Positions 1-12,120 of a stretch of DNA of 64,000 bases are shown piece by piece (within the stretch, counting starts at the first letter, position 1; the number at the start of each line of letters is the position of its first letter). The notes beneath the pieces were generated by a model. The model did no database searches, was not told where the DNA came from, and saw nothing but the letters and a program-made list of their open reading frames with translations. Source of the DNA: Sphaerosporella brunnea. Taxonomy: Eukaryota > Ascomycota > Pezizomycetes > Pezizales > Pyronemataceae. The stretch covers positions 62,001 to 126,000 of the forward strand of contig VXIS01000108.1 in the NCBI GenBank assembly GCA_008704415.1. The letters are read 5' to 3'. The translations under genes and the position numbers were made by a program.

Positions 1-3000
1 GTCATAGTTTTCTGCGACATCCTGGAAAATGATCCGGAGGCAGTTGGCATCGTACAATGCATGGTGGCCTGAAAAGAGGATGTAACTGTCCCCTGCCACA
101 GTTCTGAAGAACACCAACTGCCAAGGAGGCCTATGGGGGCTCTTAAGCGCAGTTGATGCCGCATCAGCTTTCTTTTCATCGACAAAACTGCGTAAGTCTT
201 CAACACCCTCACAACTCTGCCATGGCAGGTCAAGATGTTGCGGAGCGTAGGTCACAGCAGCGAAAGAGTGGACGCCATCCTCAATCTCGGCGAATCCGGA
301 TCGGAGGATGTCCAGAACGACGAACACCGAGTTCCAGGCAGACTTCAGCTTCTGCTCATCGACGTCTGGACGCAGCTTGAAGAGCATATGGTTGAAGTAT
401 AGCTTGCCCTGTGACTGAAGGAATTGTGACAACATGCCCTCCTGCACTGCCGCACAGGGGTAGATACTGGCAATTGCACTGTCGTCAATACCGAGCTCAG
501 CCGTGACGATTGACCGCATCTTGCTCTGGAACTGTGAAATGATGGTGTTTTCCTTCCTGCCTTCATTCTTGGGCTGCTTTTTAGAGAGGATGAAAGATAG
601 CAGTTGAATCGATGGGCGCTGTGCTAATTGTTAGCCACGTACACCTTCCTGATGACGGGTGTCTTACCTCTAAGATGTCGATCACAGACACCTGAACCCC
701 CACACGCTTCAACTTCGACGCAACCTGGGAGGCACTGATACTGTCGAGACCAATCTCGTAAATCGTAGAAGCTCTCCGAATCTGCTCCATCGGAACCCGT
801 GAGATCTCAGAAAAGACCTCCCGGATCTTCTGTTCCTCCTCCGTCCAAACATCTTTAGCACTATCAGCCTGATCCTGCAAAAGCGACAGGATATCCTGCG
901 CCTGGAACAGCGCTGTCAACGCTTTCTTATCGACCTTCCCAGCAGCCGAGAGCGGGATATGGTCGATCACCAGGATAACACCAGGAACCATATACCGCGG
1001 CAACATCTTCGCCGCATGCTGTCGCACCGCAACAACCATGTCTTCTCCGGGAGTCTGCAAAGTCGGTGCGGAACTTCCGTGCTGCTTCCGAACCCCAAGT
1101 GCAATGAAGGACACCAGCTGCTCCTTCGCCCCAGCAGCATGCTTCAACACGATCGTAATCGCATCCACAACGTTCGCGTGCGAATCCTTCAGCACGGTAT
1201 TGATCTCATCCAGCTCGACACGCAGTCCCCGGATCTTGACCTGGTCATCCGCACGGCCAATGAACTCAAACGTGCCGTCAGCAAGCTGCCGCACAATATC
1301 GCCAGTCCTGTAAAGCAGCTCGCCACGCCACCGCATGAACCTTGACTTTGTCAACTCGGGATTGTTGTAGTATTCTCTCGCCACCTGCGAACCCCCAATA
1401 CACAGTTCTCCGCTGCCAAACACGGGGACGACGTCGGTTCCGTTCTTTGACAACACCGCGAATCGGGTAGTCTCGAACGGTCTGCCGATATTTGCGGCCT
1501 TCACGTCGCGCGAAACGTCAGTGATTGTGCAGCACATTGCCGCCTCGGTGGGGCCATAGGAGTTGACACATCTACCCTCCCAGTCGCTGACGAGCTTCTG
1601 CTGCATGGCCTCGCCGATACAGTAAAGAAGCTTCACATCGGGCAACTCCGCAGCATTGAGGGTGCTGGCAACGGTAGGCGTCAGATCCAGCATGGTGATG
1701 TTGAGGCGCTTAATAGTGGCCTCCAGCTCTCCGAGTAAATACTTTTTGTGAGCAGAACACAGCGTGAAACCATAGCTCCAGGCCATGAAGATGTCGTAGT
1801 AGCACATATCGAACGTCGTCGCCGCAAACTGTAGCAGACGCGATTCCGGCTCCCAGCGAATCCTGGACTTGGAGGCGAGGATGGTCTGTACAGCGTTGCG
1901 GTGTTCAACAGACACGGCTTTCGGAAGACCCGTCGAACCCGATGTGTAGATGCGGTATGCAAGCGCACTGGGCGACAAGCCTTCAACATTCGGCGTGGAA
2001 GTATGATCGGACTGCTGAATGACTTTCTGGGCATCGATGACCTGGACGTTCTCCAACCCCGCAAGATCGGTCTTCTCAACGAAGAGAATTATCTTCGCCT
2101 GCAACTCGCGGATCATGAATTCCCTCCTGTTCAACGGCAAGCTAGGGTCAATGGGAGTGAAAGCACAACCGGCCTTCAACACCGCAAGAACGCATATATA
2201 GTACAAAGGCGACTTGTCGATGCAAATCGGGATTGGCTCGTCGATTGAGACCCCGAGTGACAGGATGTGATTCGCGATCTTGTTTGCACGAGCGTCAATT
2301 TCCGCAAACGAAAGCGTCGTGAAAGAAGCATCATCTTCCAGATATTGCAACGCAACACGATCGGGGGTTTCATCGACAATGCGCTCAAAATTGGAATGCA
2401 AGAGACCGTTCGTAGCGGGCTCCAGTACGGTGACACGGGCATTCGCATCCGACAAAACGTTTCCGGCGAATGCGCTGAAGTCAAGCGCCGGCTTCTCAGG
2501 GTGGTCCAATGCGGATATAAGGGCAGCATCAAATTGCTGCAAAAGCATGTTGACGTGTTCTTCAAGTAGTATATCACTACATAATTGTCAGCAAGTCATT
2601 TAGGAGGTGTCAGGATAGATAAAAACCCACTGGCGGAAATGCACAACAATCTCCAAAGCATTCTTGCGCAAGTTGGGGTATAATTCGACAACAATTGAGA
2701 ACTTCAGTTTCAATCAGCATTGTGATGAGAAGAGAATTGTCAGCGGGAAGTCACTCACATCCATTTCACCACGATCGTCCACTTCTTCCCAGAGATCATG
2801 CTGGTTGTCTCCACGCCCAGTCTGCAAGATAAACAAAGTATCAAACAACGCTTGGCCCTCAGTCTTCAGCGCCGCCATGACTCTTCTAAGAGGCGTCAAT
2901 TGGAACGGCATAATAGCAGCATTTAGTTCCTGAAGCGCTTCCGCAACTGAGCGCGTACTGGCGCCAGCCGGGATTGCCACTCGAATCGGCACGGTGTTGA

Positions 3001-6000
3001 AGCAAGGAGCAACCATAGTCTCCATTTCATCGACAGGAATGGTGCGGCCACTGACGACATTGCCAAAGCAGACATCCGGTTCGCCCGTGTAAACCGAGAG
3101 CAGACGAGCCCAGGCGCTGTGTCCAAGGGCAAGCAGCGAAATGGACAATGCCTTGCAACCCTCGTTGATGGCGATCATCGCCTTAGAGGACAACATCCGT
3201 TTCGAGGTCATACCGCCAAGGTTCTTACGGAAGGTGTTCGATTTTCCGGTGAGATCCGGGAACGAGGTCGGCTCGAAACCATCCAGCCGTTCCTTCCAAA
3301 ACTTATCCGCTTCCGCCATATCGAGGTTCTCCATGTATTGCAGATAAGCATCGAAGGGCGCGCTCGGCAATAATTCGAGGCCGTTGTAAATGCGCTGGAC
3401 GCCCTCCAACATCAAACCCAGAGCGTAGCCATCGTACAAGGAATGATGGAAGGACATGACCAGCACCGTTTTACTCGGGGAGGTGAGAAGACCGAACGAA
3501 TAAGGTGGCTTCGAGACATCCAAAGCAGTTGATACAACCGAAATATGGGCTTCGATCGCAGTTGAGAGCTCTTCCTCGGAGGCAATCGTCTGTTCGCTCC
3601 ATGGCAAAGGATTCTCCTTGATCACTACTTGGGCAAAAGCGTGCCGGTGATGCGACGTAACGGTGAAGCATGTTCTTAAGATATCATGAGCCTTAACAAC
3701 CGCTTTCCAGGCAGTTTTGAGACGTTGAGGATCGGCGGCAAGAGTAAGAACAGTGTGGTTGTAGTACATCCGTGGATCAACACCCTCCTTCGTGGTCAAT
3801 GTTGCCTCCTGCAGCGGAGTGCAGGGCATGATCTTGACAACATGATCTTCCGACAGCTGCAACTGCTCCAGCACGGAATCTTTCACAGAATCGCCAAAAG
3901 CCTTGAATTCCTGTATACCTGCAGTGAAATCTTGAGGGGAGGCTTTGGTATGCTGCCCCAAAACGCGTGCCAATGCAGCAATCGTAGGATTCCCCATGAT
4001 CTGCGATACATCGAGCTTCGGCAAACCAACACTCTTGAACCTATTTGAGAGACCGATAGCAGATATCGAGTCCAGGCCCAGCTTAGCGATCGAGGTATGC
4101 CGTGCAATCGTCCCAACATCGACCCGCGCAAACTGGGCCACGATTCTCGCGACTTCGCGCTCCAGATCACTCCAGACATCAGCGTAATAATCCGAGACTG
4201 CACCGCCGGAGAAGGTATCAAGCAGTTCATCGCTCAGGGTCAACAAGGTTTGCTGTAGCAATCTCTTGTCCGCCTTTCCTTGGAACGTCATTGGAATCGT
4301 TGACACAGGCACGATTGAGTTCGGAACCATGTATGCCGGAACGAACGTTGCAAGGCGCTGGAACAACCTCTTGATAGTGCTTCGGACCTCGGTGGCCTCA
4401 ATCACGGCGAATTCGGAGCTGCGATCCATTTTCGGAACGAAGAAAGACACCAACTGAGGATTGTCATCTTTCTTAATGACCAAGGTAACGGCGTCCAGAA
4501 GAAGGTCTCTGTCCTTCAGCAGGACTGAGGTGATCTCGCCCAGCTCTATCCGGTTGCCGCGAATTTTGACTTGGTCATCTACTCGTTTAACGAAGACGAT
4601 ATCGTCATTGGGGAGCAGCCTTCCAATGTCTCCAGACCTATATATCCTGCCATAATCAGCATGCTCAACAAACTTACGCGCAGTTAGTTCTTCCATCTTC
4701 AGATAACCCCGGCAGACTTGGACACCGCCGAAGCAGAGTTCACCAACTCCACCACGGGGAACAAAGACCAAATCTTCTTCATCAGGAACCACAACGAAGG
4801 CAGAGGTGTTCTCGAAAGGAGGGCCAATGTTCGAAATGTCGTGTGCCTTTTTTACTCGAGGCTTGACAGTACAGATATTCGTCGTCTCACTCGGTCCGTA
4901 GCCTTGCCAGAGGCCGCTGTCGGCCCAGTCGTTGAACACCTTCTTTGTGACAGCCTCGCCAGATGTAACCAAGAACTCCACGTTAGGCACGTTTTCCGGG
5001 CATAGCAGTGCCGCGACTGTCGGTGTCATTGACAAATGTGTCACCTTCATGGCGTTTACCGCAGCCTCCATGTCACGTAGAAGAACGTCCTTGGATGCAG
5101 AGCAGAGAACCATTCCTCGGTGCCACGGAAAGAATATCTCGAAAACCGACACATCGAACGCGATGTTGCAGAATTGCAGCATCCTCTTTCCGACCGCAGT
5201 GGGGTACATCTGCGCTAGCATGTCGAGGTTGCCCACGGCTTGCTCATGCTCCACCAACACGCCCTTAGGTACTCCCGTGCTTCCGGATGTGAAAACGGCG
5301 TACGCAAGTGTCTTTGAGCTCGACTTTATTCCAAGATTGTCGCCGCCATGAGCGGAGAAGTCGAGGGAATTAACATCAACCATATCCAAGCCGGCGATCG
5401 GTCCAATTCGCTCCATTACACCTCGTGTAGAAAGCAGAATCTTGGCTTCCGTATTCTGTAGAATCTGTCGAATGCGCTCAACCGGTGTCTCCGGCGTCAT
5501 TGGAAGATACCCAGCACCAGCCTTGACCGTCGCCAGTATAGAAACATAACAAAGAACTGACTTCTCCATGCAAACTCCAATGAGATCATCGGGAAGGGTG
5601 CTTCGCCGCACAAGCTCCCGCGCAAGCTTGTTTGCAGACGAATTGAGTTCGGAATATGTCAACTTTTCCGTAATGGCCACTCCATCCCAGATATCCGACG
5701 TCATTTCCAGTGCAATTGCGTCCGGGTGCTTGTCCACAGTGTCCTCGAACACATTTGCCAGAGTCCTGGTTGGAGAAACTGAAGACAAGTCTGGATATGG
5801 GTTCGCGATGGATAGAACGGTTTCGGCATCAATGCTGGTGACCAAGTCCTTCAAAGGCTGATCTTGCTTGTCTACCATTCCCGATATCAAGCGATCCATC
5901 TGCTGCAACAGGACAGAAACTTGGGTGGCCGAAAGAACCTCATCCTTGTAGGTAACTCGGAGGAGAATCTCGCCTTTTACGGGCCCAACTTCGATCAACA

Positions 6001-9000
6001 ACGGAAACTATGATCAAGTCAGTATTTCCGCTTGAATGAAAAGAACAAGAATCAACCTCGAGCTTGTCCTTCTTTTCAATTTCCCTCAAGGAAGCACCGG
6101 GAATCTCGATTGCAGCAGGTTGCCAGACAAGCAATGAATCGAACGAACCGTCGCTCCCACATTCTTTCCTCACTTCCCTCAGACTGAGTTGAGGATGCTC
6201 CAGGACTTTCTTGTTGAAAGAATGAATCTCTTGTATAAAAGCCGCAATGTCCTTACGAAGCCCAGCTTGCACCCTGACAGGAAGCGTGAGAATCATCGGA
6301 CCGATGATCTCGTCGATCCTAGCAAGGCCGACTGCCCGGCCAGAAACCGCAGTTCCGAAAACGACATCGTCATTACCGACATAGGAACTCAGAAGGTAGG
6401 CCCATGCAGCCTGCGCAAAGACCTGAGGAGATACCCTTGCATTCCGGGCAGCAATCCCCAGTTCCGCTGAAGATTTCGACAACTTCAGACTCTGAATCGA
6501 AACACCGGGAGCAATGTCACTGCGGCCGTGGAAGTTCGGCAACTTGGTCTCGCCGGCACCTTCCAGCCTCGTCTTCCAAAAGTTCTTGGCAGACTCAATC
6601 AACTCAGGAGGATGGGCCAGCTCATGCTTCACAATTTCCCGGAATTGTGGAGCGAAGTCTGAGAGCTGGCGGCCAGCCAGAAGACTCTCGAAATCCGACA
6701 TGATATTGTCCCAGGACCAACCGTCGTACAAAGCATGGTGGATATGAATTCCCAGCTTCTTGTCACCGTTCGGCTGGATGAGCAAGTCCGCCATGAAAGG
6801 AGGCTCTAGAAGCTCGTCGAGAGACATTTCCCAGTCCGCTTCAAAAGATTTAACTTGACGGAATTGATTTCTCCTCGATTGCTTCCATATGACCTGAGCA
6901 AATCCCTTATCGAGTGCCACAAAACCAGTCCGCAGAATTTCTTGCCGTTGGATAAGTGCTCTGAACGCTGTTTCCAGAACGTCCGTCGGAGTTGCAAACG
7001 CCACCTCAAGAAGGATCCAGTTGCAATAAGACGATGCACTCCTTGCAGTTTCGGCAATCATCGACTCTTGTAGGGAAGTGCATGGGATTATTTCTTCGAT
7101 ATCGTCATGCATTGGCTTTGGAATCTTACTGAGGCCGGCATCACGAACCGAGATTTCCTCGCTGTCAGGGTTGGTGACAGATGTGGCCTTCACAGATTTG
7201 GCAATAGTAGCGATGCCAGCGACGGTGTCTGATATCACAACATTCAACACTTCGACATTTATACCCTCAGCTCGCAACCGCGAGACAAGCCGAATCGCTT
7301 GTATTGAATCCAAGCCCATCGAAACCAGACTGTCCCTCAACCGCGGCCGCTTGGCTAGTAAATCGTGCACAATGCGTGCAACTGTGGCTTCCGTTTCATT
7401 TGACTCTTCCGCTTCTCCGGACTCGGCGATTCGCTCAGAGTACTCCATTTCCAAGCGCTTCCGATCTGCCTTGCCGCTATGTAATCTCGGAAGGTCATCG
7501 TAAATGACAATATCCGAAGGAACCATAAAACCAGGTAGCCATTGCCGACAAACCTGTTTCACAGCATCCTTTCCGAGGTCGACGCCAGAGACGAACACAA
7601 CCATGCTTCCATTAACGACGGATGCAACAGCGGCGCTCACACCAGGAGTTTTCAGTACCGCTTGCTCCACTTCGCCCAGCTCGACACGCTGACCGCGGAG
7701 CTTGACCTGACCGGCAGAAACTCTGCCCAAAACCTCGATCCTACCGCATGGCAAAATTCGGGCTCGGTCACCGGTACGGTAAAGACGACCCCATTCCGCA
7801 GATTCAATGAATGCACCCTGAGTGAGGTCTGGACGATTCAGATACCCATCCGCCAACTGGTATCCACCGACCGCCAGCTCTCCGACCCAGCCGACGGGGA
7901 GGATTTCTACGTCCTGTGCCCGTTCGGCGGTTTGCCGGGCTACAACGAACGCGGAGACAGTGTCGAACGGGATACCTACGTCGCCAACCCTGGCTTCCTT
8001 TCGGAAGTTGGGGGCCACAGTGCAGTGAATTGCGGCTTCAGTTGGACCGTACATTCCTTGAAGGACACCGCCTCCAAATTCGTCCACAACGTGTTGGGTC
8101 AACATTTCACCGATAGTCAATAGCGCCTTCAGTCGCGGCACTGCATTCCTCTGTCCAAGCAATACGCCCGCGACAGTAGGAGTCGACTCTGCGGCATCAA
8201 TCTCCAGGTCATTGATGACACCTATGAGATTCGCAAGCAGCCTTCCGCGCTCGCATCCAACCAGGGTGCAGCCTCTGAACAGAGGGAAAAATATCTCAAA
8301 CACCGAAACATCGAAGGTTGGCGCGGCAAATTGCAAGAAACGACTGAATTGTGGAATGTGATTCTCATGTGCCAATAAAGCCTGCGTCGCAGCCAGGTGT
8401 GACACGGTGACACCCTTCGGTTTTCCGGTCGAGCCGGAGGTGTACATGATGTAAGCAGCGTCTGTCGGCTTAATCAAAGGCGAAGCGAATGAAGCATTCG
8501 CTTCCGCTGAAGACCACCGAGTGAGATTCCGAGGATCGGCATCGATTATTACCACTTCGGGTGCGCCAGGCCAATTGAATCTATCCCGGAAAGTTGAATC
8601 GATGATAATGAGGCCGGCCTCAACGTCTTCAACCACAAATCTGATTCTGTCTTCTGGGGCATCCAAGTTCAACGGTACGAATGCAGCGCCAGCCTTCAAT
8701 ATGGCGATCAACGCTACATAAAGTGAACCAGACTGTGGCATTAACACAGGCACCGCCTTTCTCCCATTTGATTGCCCAAGAATGCGCGAGATTTCTCGGG
8801 CCAGTCCATTGGAGAGTTCGTGCAGTTTCTCGTAGGACAATTCCGTCCGCCCTCCGTCTGCATTCATGAATTCGACAGCGTTGACTGCTGCGTCGTCGTC
8901 ACGTTGCACCAGATCATGTAACAGCTCAGGGCCTGGCAACTTTACCGGGTGGGGGTTCAATATGGACAGTTGTGTGGTGAGCGGTACACCTTCGTGTTCC

Positions 9001-9591
9001 AACTTGTTTGACTGGAGGATAGCGATCGACTCCAGATGAAATGGTGGAACCGTAGAACTAGGCCTGGTGGGAAGGCAGGCAATCACGTGTCTTAGCTGGT
9101 TCACAATGTTTTGTTGCTGTTGGAGCGGAACCACAGCTCTGGAGGCGATCAACGTCGCACTGGAGGCCTCGAGATCAAGGTGCAACTGCACCTGCGCGGA
9201 TCCTCGTGGCACATTCTACAATGATGATCAGTACAACTTCACATACCTCACTCGGTTCCAGTCGTACCTTGCCAAAGTAGAGTGCGGTATATCTAGAATT
9301 ATCTTGACCACTGGTGCAGGCCCGGGTGTCTTCTACAGAATCATTTTCGAAGTCTACACGCACTGCCTGGAGAGCTCCAACTTCGAAGGTCACACTGTCC
9401 GAACCAGTGTATCCACGCAACACAATGGCCCACGAGAATATCACGTTCTCTCTGTTGATGCCAGCGGGCAAATCAAAGGCTGCTTCCGAGACATCTGTCT
9501 GAAAGCTAGAGTTGACAGTGCTATATAGGTTGGGAAAGGCGGTGTAACGGTGAGGCACCGGATCGACGGTGGGCTCTCTGTTTGCGGCCAT
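1..9591 (-). CDS. sidC: NPS2/SidC-type siderophore (ferricrocin) NRPS, partial
   Basis: Multimodular cytosolic non-ribosomal peptide synthetase; by family it would assemble a hydroxamate siderophore from N5-acyl-N5-hydroxyornithine plus small amino acids. Six exons join in frame: 9591-9268, 9215-6057, 6007-2759, 2701-2631, 2576-668 and 618-1 (3,110 residues, C-terminus outside the window). Visible order is a short N-terminal condensation-like stretch, then A1-T1-C1-A2-T2-C2-A3-T3-C3 (partial). All three A domains keep the SGSTG loop (YTSGSTGKPKG, FTSGSTGVPKG, YTSGSTGLPKA) and a C-terminal Lys motif (GKADRK, GKADKR, GKVDKK). All three carrier domains keep GLDSI. C1 and C2 have HHALYDG and HHSLYDG, but C3 reads HHALYDA. 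Three complete A-T-C modules match SidC/NPS2 rather than the shorter SidD. The ATG at 9591 is preferred; an in-frame ATG at 9708 would add 39 residues. The neighbouring sidA-like gene supports the call. The exact product is inferred. Confidence 0.88.
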
Positions 9592-10177
9592 AATATCGGA
9601 GGTAGGTATTGCGTATGCGTCGGTATCGTGGTATGTATGAGGATGTTTGAACAGGGTCGCAGTCGCAGGCAGGCGGACGCAGGGAGAGGACTCGGTGAGG
9701 ACGATCAAAAGGGTAAGAGCGAAACAGCCCGATGCCAGTCAAAGGTGTGTTTGACTGAGGACCTTGGGGGGGGGGGGGGGCGGTTTGAATGATAACTATT
9801 GTAGAATGTCTGCCTGCACAGCACCTGCAGCACATTAAAAGTCGGGGAAGAGCGAATGGGCCTCCCGACACGACGAACGGCAATGCAAACCGCGCACGCA
9901 AAATTAGGGCCCCATAGTCAAAGCAAGCAAGCAAGGAATTGTGATGCGCCAAAGAAGCAACGATGGCAAGTCAGGTATGGGGGAGGGTGGGGGGGGGGGC
10001 ATGTAAATGGCGGCAGTGATGGTGAGTTGAGCGTCCTACACGGAGATGCACAGCGGGCTCTCCTGGGCTTAGCGGGAGCACCTTCTCCCCCACCACACCT
10101 CAGCCCCACCGAGACACGGACCGCGAGAGCTCAGCGATGATTCAACGAGATATGACGTATGCAGCACCTCCGGGGGT

Positions 10178-10186
10178 TTATCTGAT
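10178..10186 (-). promoter_or_regulatory. SreA/SRE1-type GATA site
   Basis: The minus strand reads ATCAGATAA, an exact match to the ATCWGATAA consensus of the fungal iron-responsive GATA repressors (SreA, SRE1, Urbs1 family). It lies about 590 bp upstream of the NRPS start and in the NRPS orientation. Binding is inferred from the motif and from the siderophore genes on both sides. Confidence 0.65.
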
Positions 10187-10415
10187 CCCGAGATAGGCAT
10201 CGACAAGCGGGACATTCGAGTCTTTCTGGAGCGGGCTCTGCATCTTCGGGCGATGGCGGCGGCTGGGCAGATTGCAGGGGGGCGTCGTCGTGAAGAGTTT
10301 TCAAGACGGATGGCAGTGGGAAATGACATCGATGCGGTTGCGGCCGGCGAGATGAGGAAGCGCGTGGCAGGGCGTTGCTGCATCAAGCCCGATTGATGAG
10401 ATTAGACAAGGGGCC

Positions 10416-10485
10416 ATCAGATAAAACTCTGATAGCGCGGTCGACCATCTGATAAAACTCTGATAGCGCGGCGACCATCTGATAA
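10416..10485 (+). promoter_or_regulatory. Tandem array of three SreA/SRE1-type GATA sites
   Basis: Exact ATCWGATAA matches lie at 10416-10424 (ATCAGATAA), 10447-10455 and 10477-10485 (both ATCTGATAA), spaced 31 and 30 bp. Each sits in a near-identical repeat of about 30 bp that also carries a second GATA core (CTGATAGCG, or TTGATAGTC in the last unit). The spacing is close to three helical turns, so all sites would face the same side of the DNA. By family knowledge, iron-loaded SreA represses siderophore synthesis genes through this motif. The array lies 0.8-0.9 kb from the NRPS start and 1.6-1.7 kb from the monooxygenase start, so it could serve both genes. Confidence 0.78.
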
Positions 10486-12120
10486 AAATTTTGATAGTCT
10501 TTCTTGGCATCGCTGCATGCCGGAAACCCCACCATGAGAAAACCACGCTTCGGCAAAATGCAAGCAAAACACACCCCCCCTTTCCCGCTCCTTCGCAGCT
10601 TCGCGAACACCTGCTCTTGCTTGCTTTTCTCGAGTTGCCGAACCCCATCCCGACATCGTGTTCAATTCAACTCGTCCCGGAGCATTCGTACCTGGTCTGG
10701 TGACTTTGTCTGCTCAATCCAGGCGTCTATTTTTTCTCATGGGCTATTGCACTTTTCCCCTCTGGATGCGGACAGCAGCGCCTCGAAAACCCCACTTTTT
10801 AGGGTGAAACACCCTTCCTAACCTCACGTTTCCTTGCCTTGTTGGTTTCTACAGATTCACCGCGTTTCTCTCTTGCCAGACAACCACGGGGTCGCCGCTG
10901 ATCGGCTTGCAAGCGGATGTTTCCCCTCTTCTTTGCACTGGGTTCAGATGGCCGGAGAAAAAGGTACCGTCGGGGAAAATCCAGAGGTGTCTGAGATGGT
11001 GAGATGAGGAGGCGGAGGAGGAGGTGCTCATCTGGGATCCAGGTTAGCCTCTGCTCTGCGCATTTTGATGGTGATAACAGCACCCTGTACATCGGTGGCC
11101 TTGTGATGTACCTACTTGTTGGGTATCCGCAGGAGAGATGTTGGTTTCGAAAAAAACATACGCTCAGCTCTGAGAACCTGGATCATCATTTCGCCCTGCT
11201 ATTCTGCGTTCACAGTTCTGAAGCCTTGGTCCAAAGTGAGTGGTTGTGCGGCAGGCGGCGGGAATTCGTAGCCTCAGTGACAGGCGAGGCTCCCAGCGAA
11301 CAAGAGCTCTCTTGTCGTTTCGGTGACGTTGTTGTGACGATGGAGCCCTCTTAGGCCGAGATCAACCACCGCCCTCGCACCATCTACACTCATCTCCAAC
11401 TTCATCCCTCGCGACAAGCTCCAATGTTTGAAGCTTAACCCAGCCGGATCACTCGTTGTCCAGTGTCCACCTCCTACTAGCAATACGCAGCTCTATACGA
11501 GCTCCGTCCTCGAACTGCGGAATCCCAACAGTGCCGCCATGTGATCCGGATCCCACCAGGACGGAAATCACATCCATCCATCCGATCTATTTCCTCTTGT
11601 ATCGCATCATCACTCCAGTGTTTGTTACCATCAACGATTACGTCGACGACTTTTCTCCGCACGCACGTACGCACCCAGACACGCCACGAAGCTTCCCGTC
11701 CGGCCCCTCCTCGTGGACAGCATTTCCATACCAACGCCCAGGCTCTTCCAGCCACAGCTTAGCAATGTCTTCGCCGTGATTGGCCAGCTTGGTGGGGGTA
11801 GAAATAAAAACGATACATTGTTTCCCTGCGCAAAAACAAAAACAAAAAAAACAAAATTATCTCGCATCTGAGCATCCTAACGAAAACGCGTGGCCTTGCA
11901 TACACCTTTTTACACTACGGAGACCACATCATATCCTTTCGTCGCTACTGCGACTACTGCGACTAAGCATCGCAGGGGGTACAGGGAGAGAAAGCCGTTG
12001 GAGAAAGTGAGGGCGTGGGTGAATAGGAAGGCTCTGGTATTTATACCAGTTGAGTCCGTTGGTAGAAGGGAAGAAGGAAGAAGAACATACACAAGTAACG
12101 GAAAGAGCTCCTTCGACAAC

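Larger units (their letters stand above)
9592..12120. other. Divergent NRPS/monooxygenase intergenic region
   Basis: This 2.5 kb spacer separates two divergent siderophore genes and probably holds both promoters. It carries four ATCWGATAA sites (separate entries), G-tracts at about 9767-9781 and 9981-9999, and a CA-rich stretch at 11838-11857 shortly before an in-frame upstream ATG at 11890. I found no convincing protein gene in it. The short reading frames on both strands lack family features and start context. Confidence 0.6.

Noticed and set aside
9216..9246. A 31-bp intron (GTATGT...TTGTAG) near the NRPS 5' end
   Set aside because: It keeps frame, but 31 bp is shorter than functional fungal introns. 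The upstream donor GTACGA at 9267 gives a 52-bp intron in the same phase, so the longer one was chosen.
11890..12120. N-terminal extension of the ornithine monooxygenase from the ATG at 11890
   Set aside because: It is in frame and open, but low-complexity and not family-like. Starting at 12121 gives the usual length of about 500 residues.
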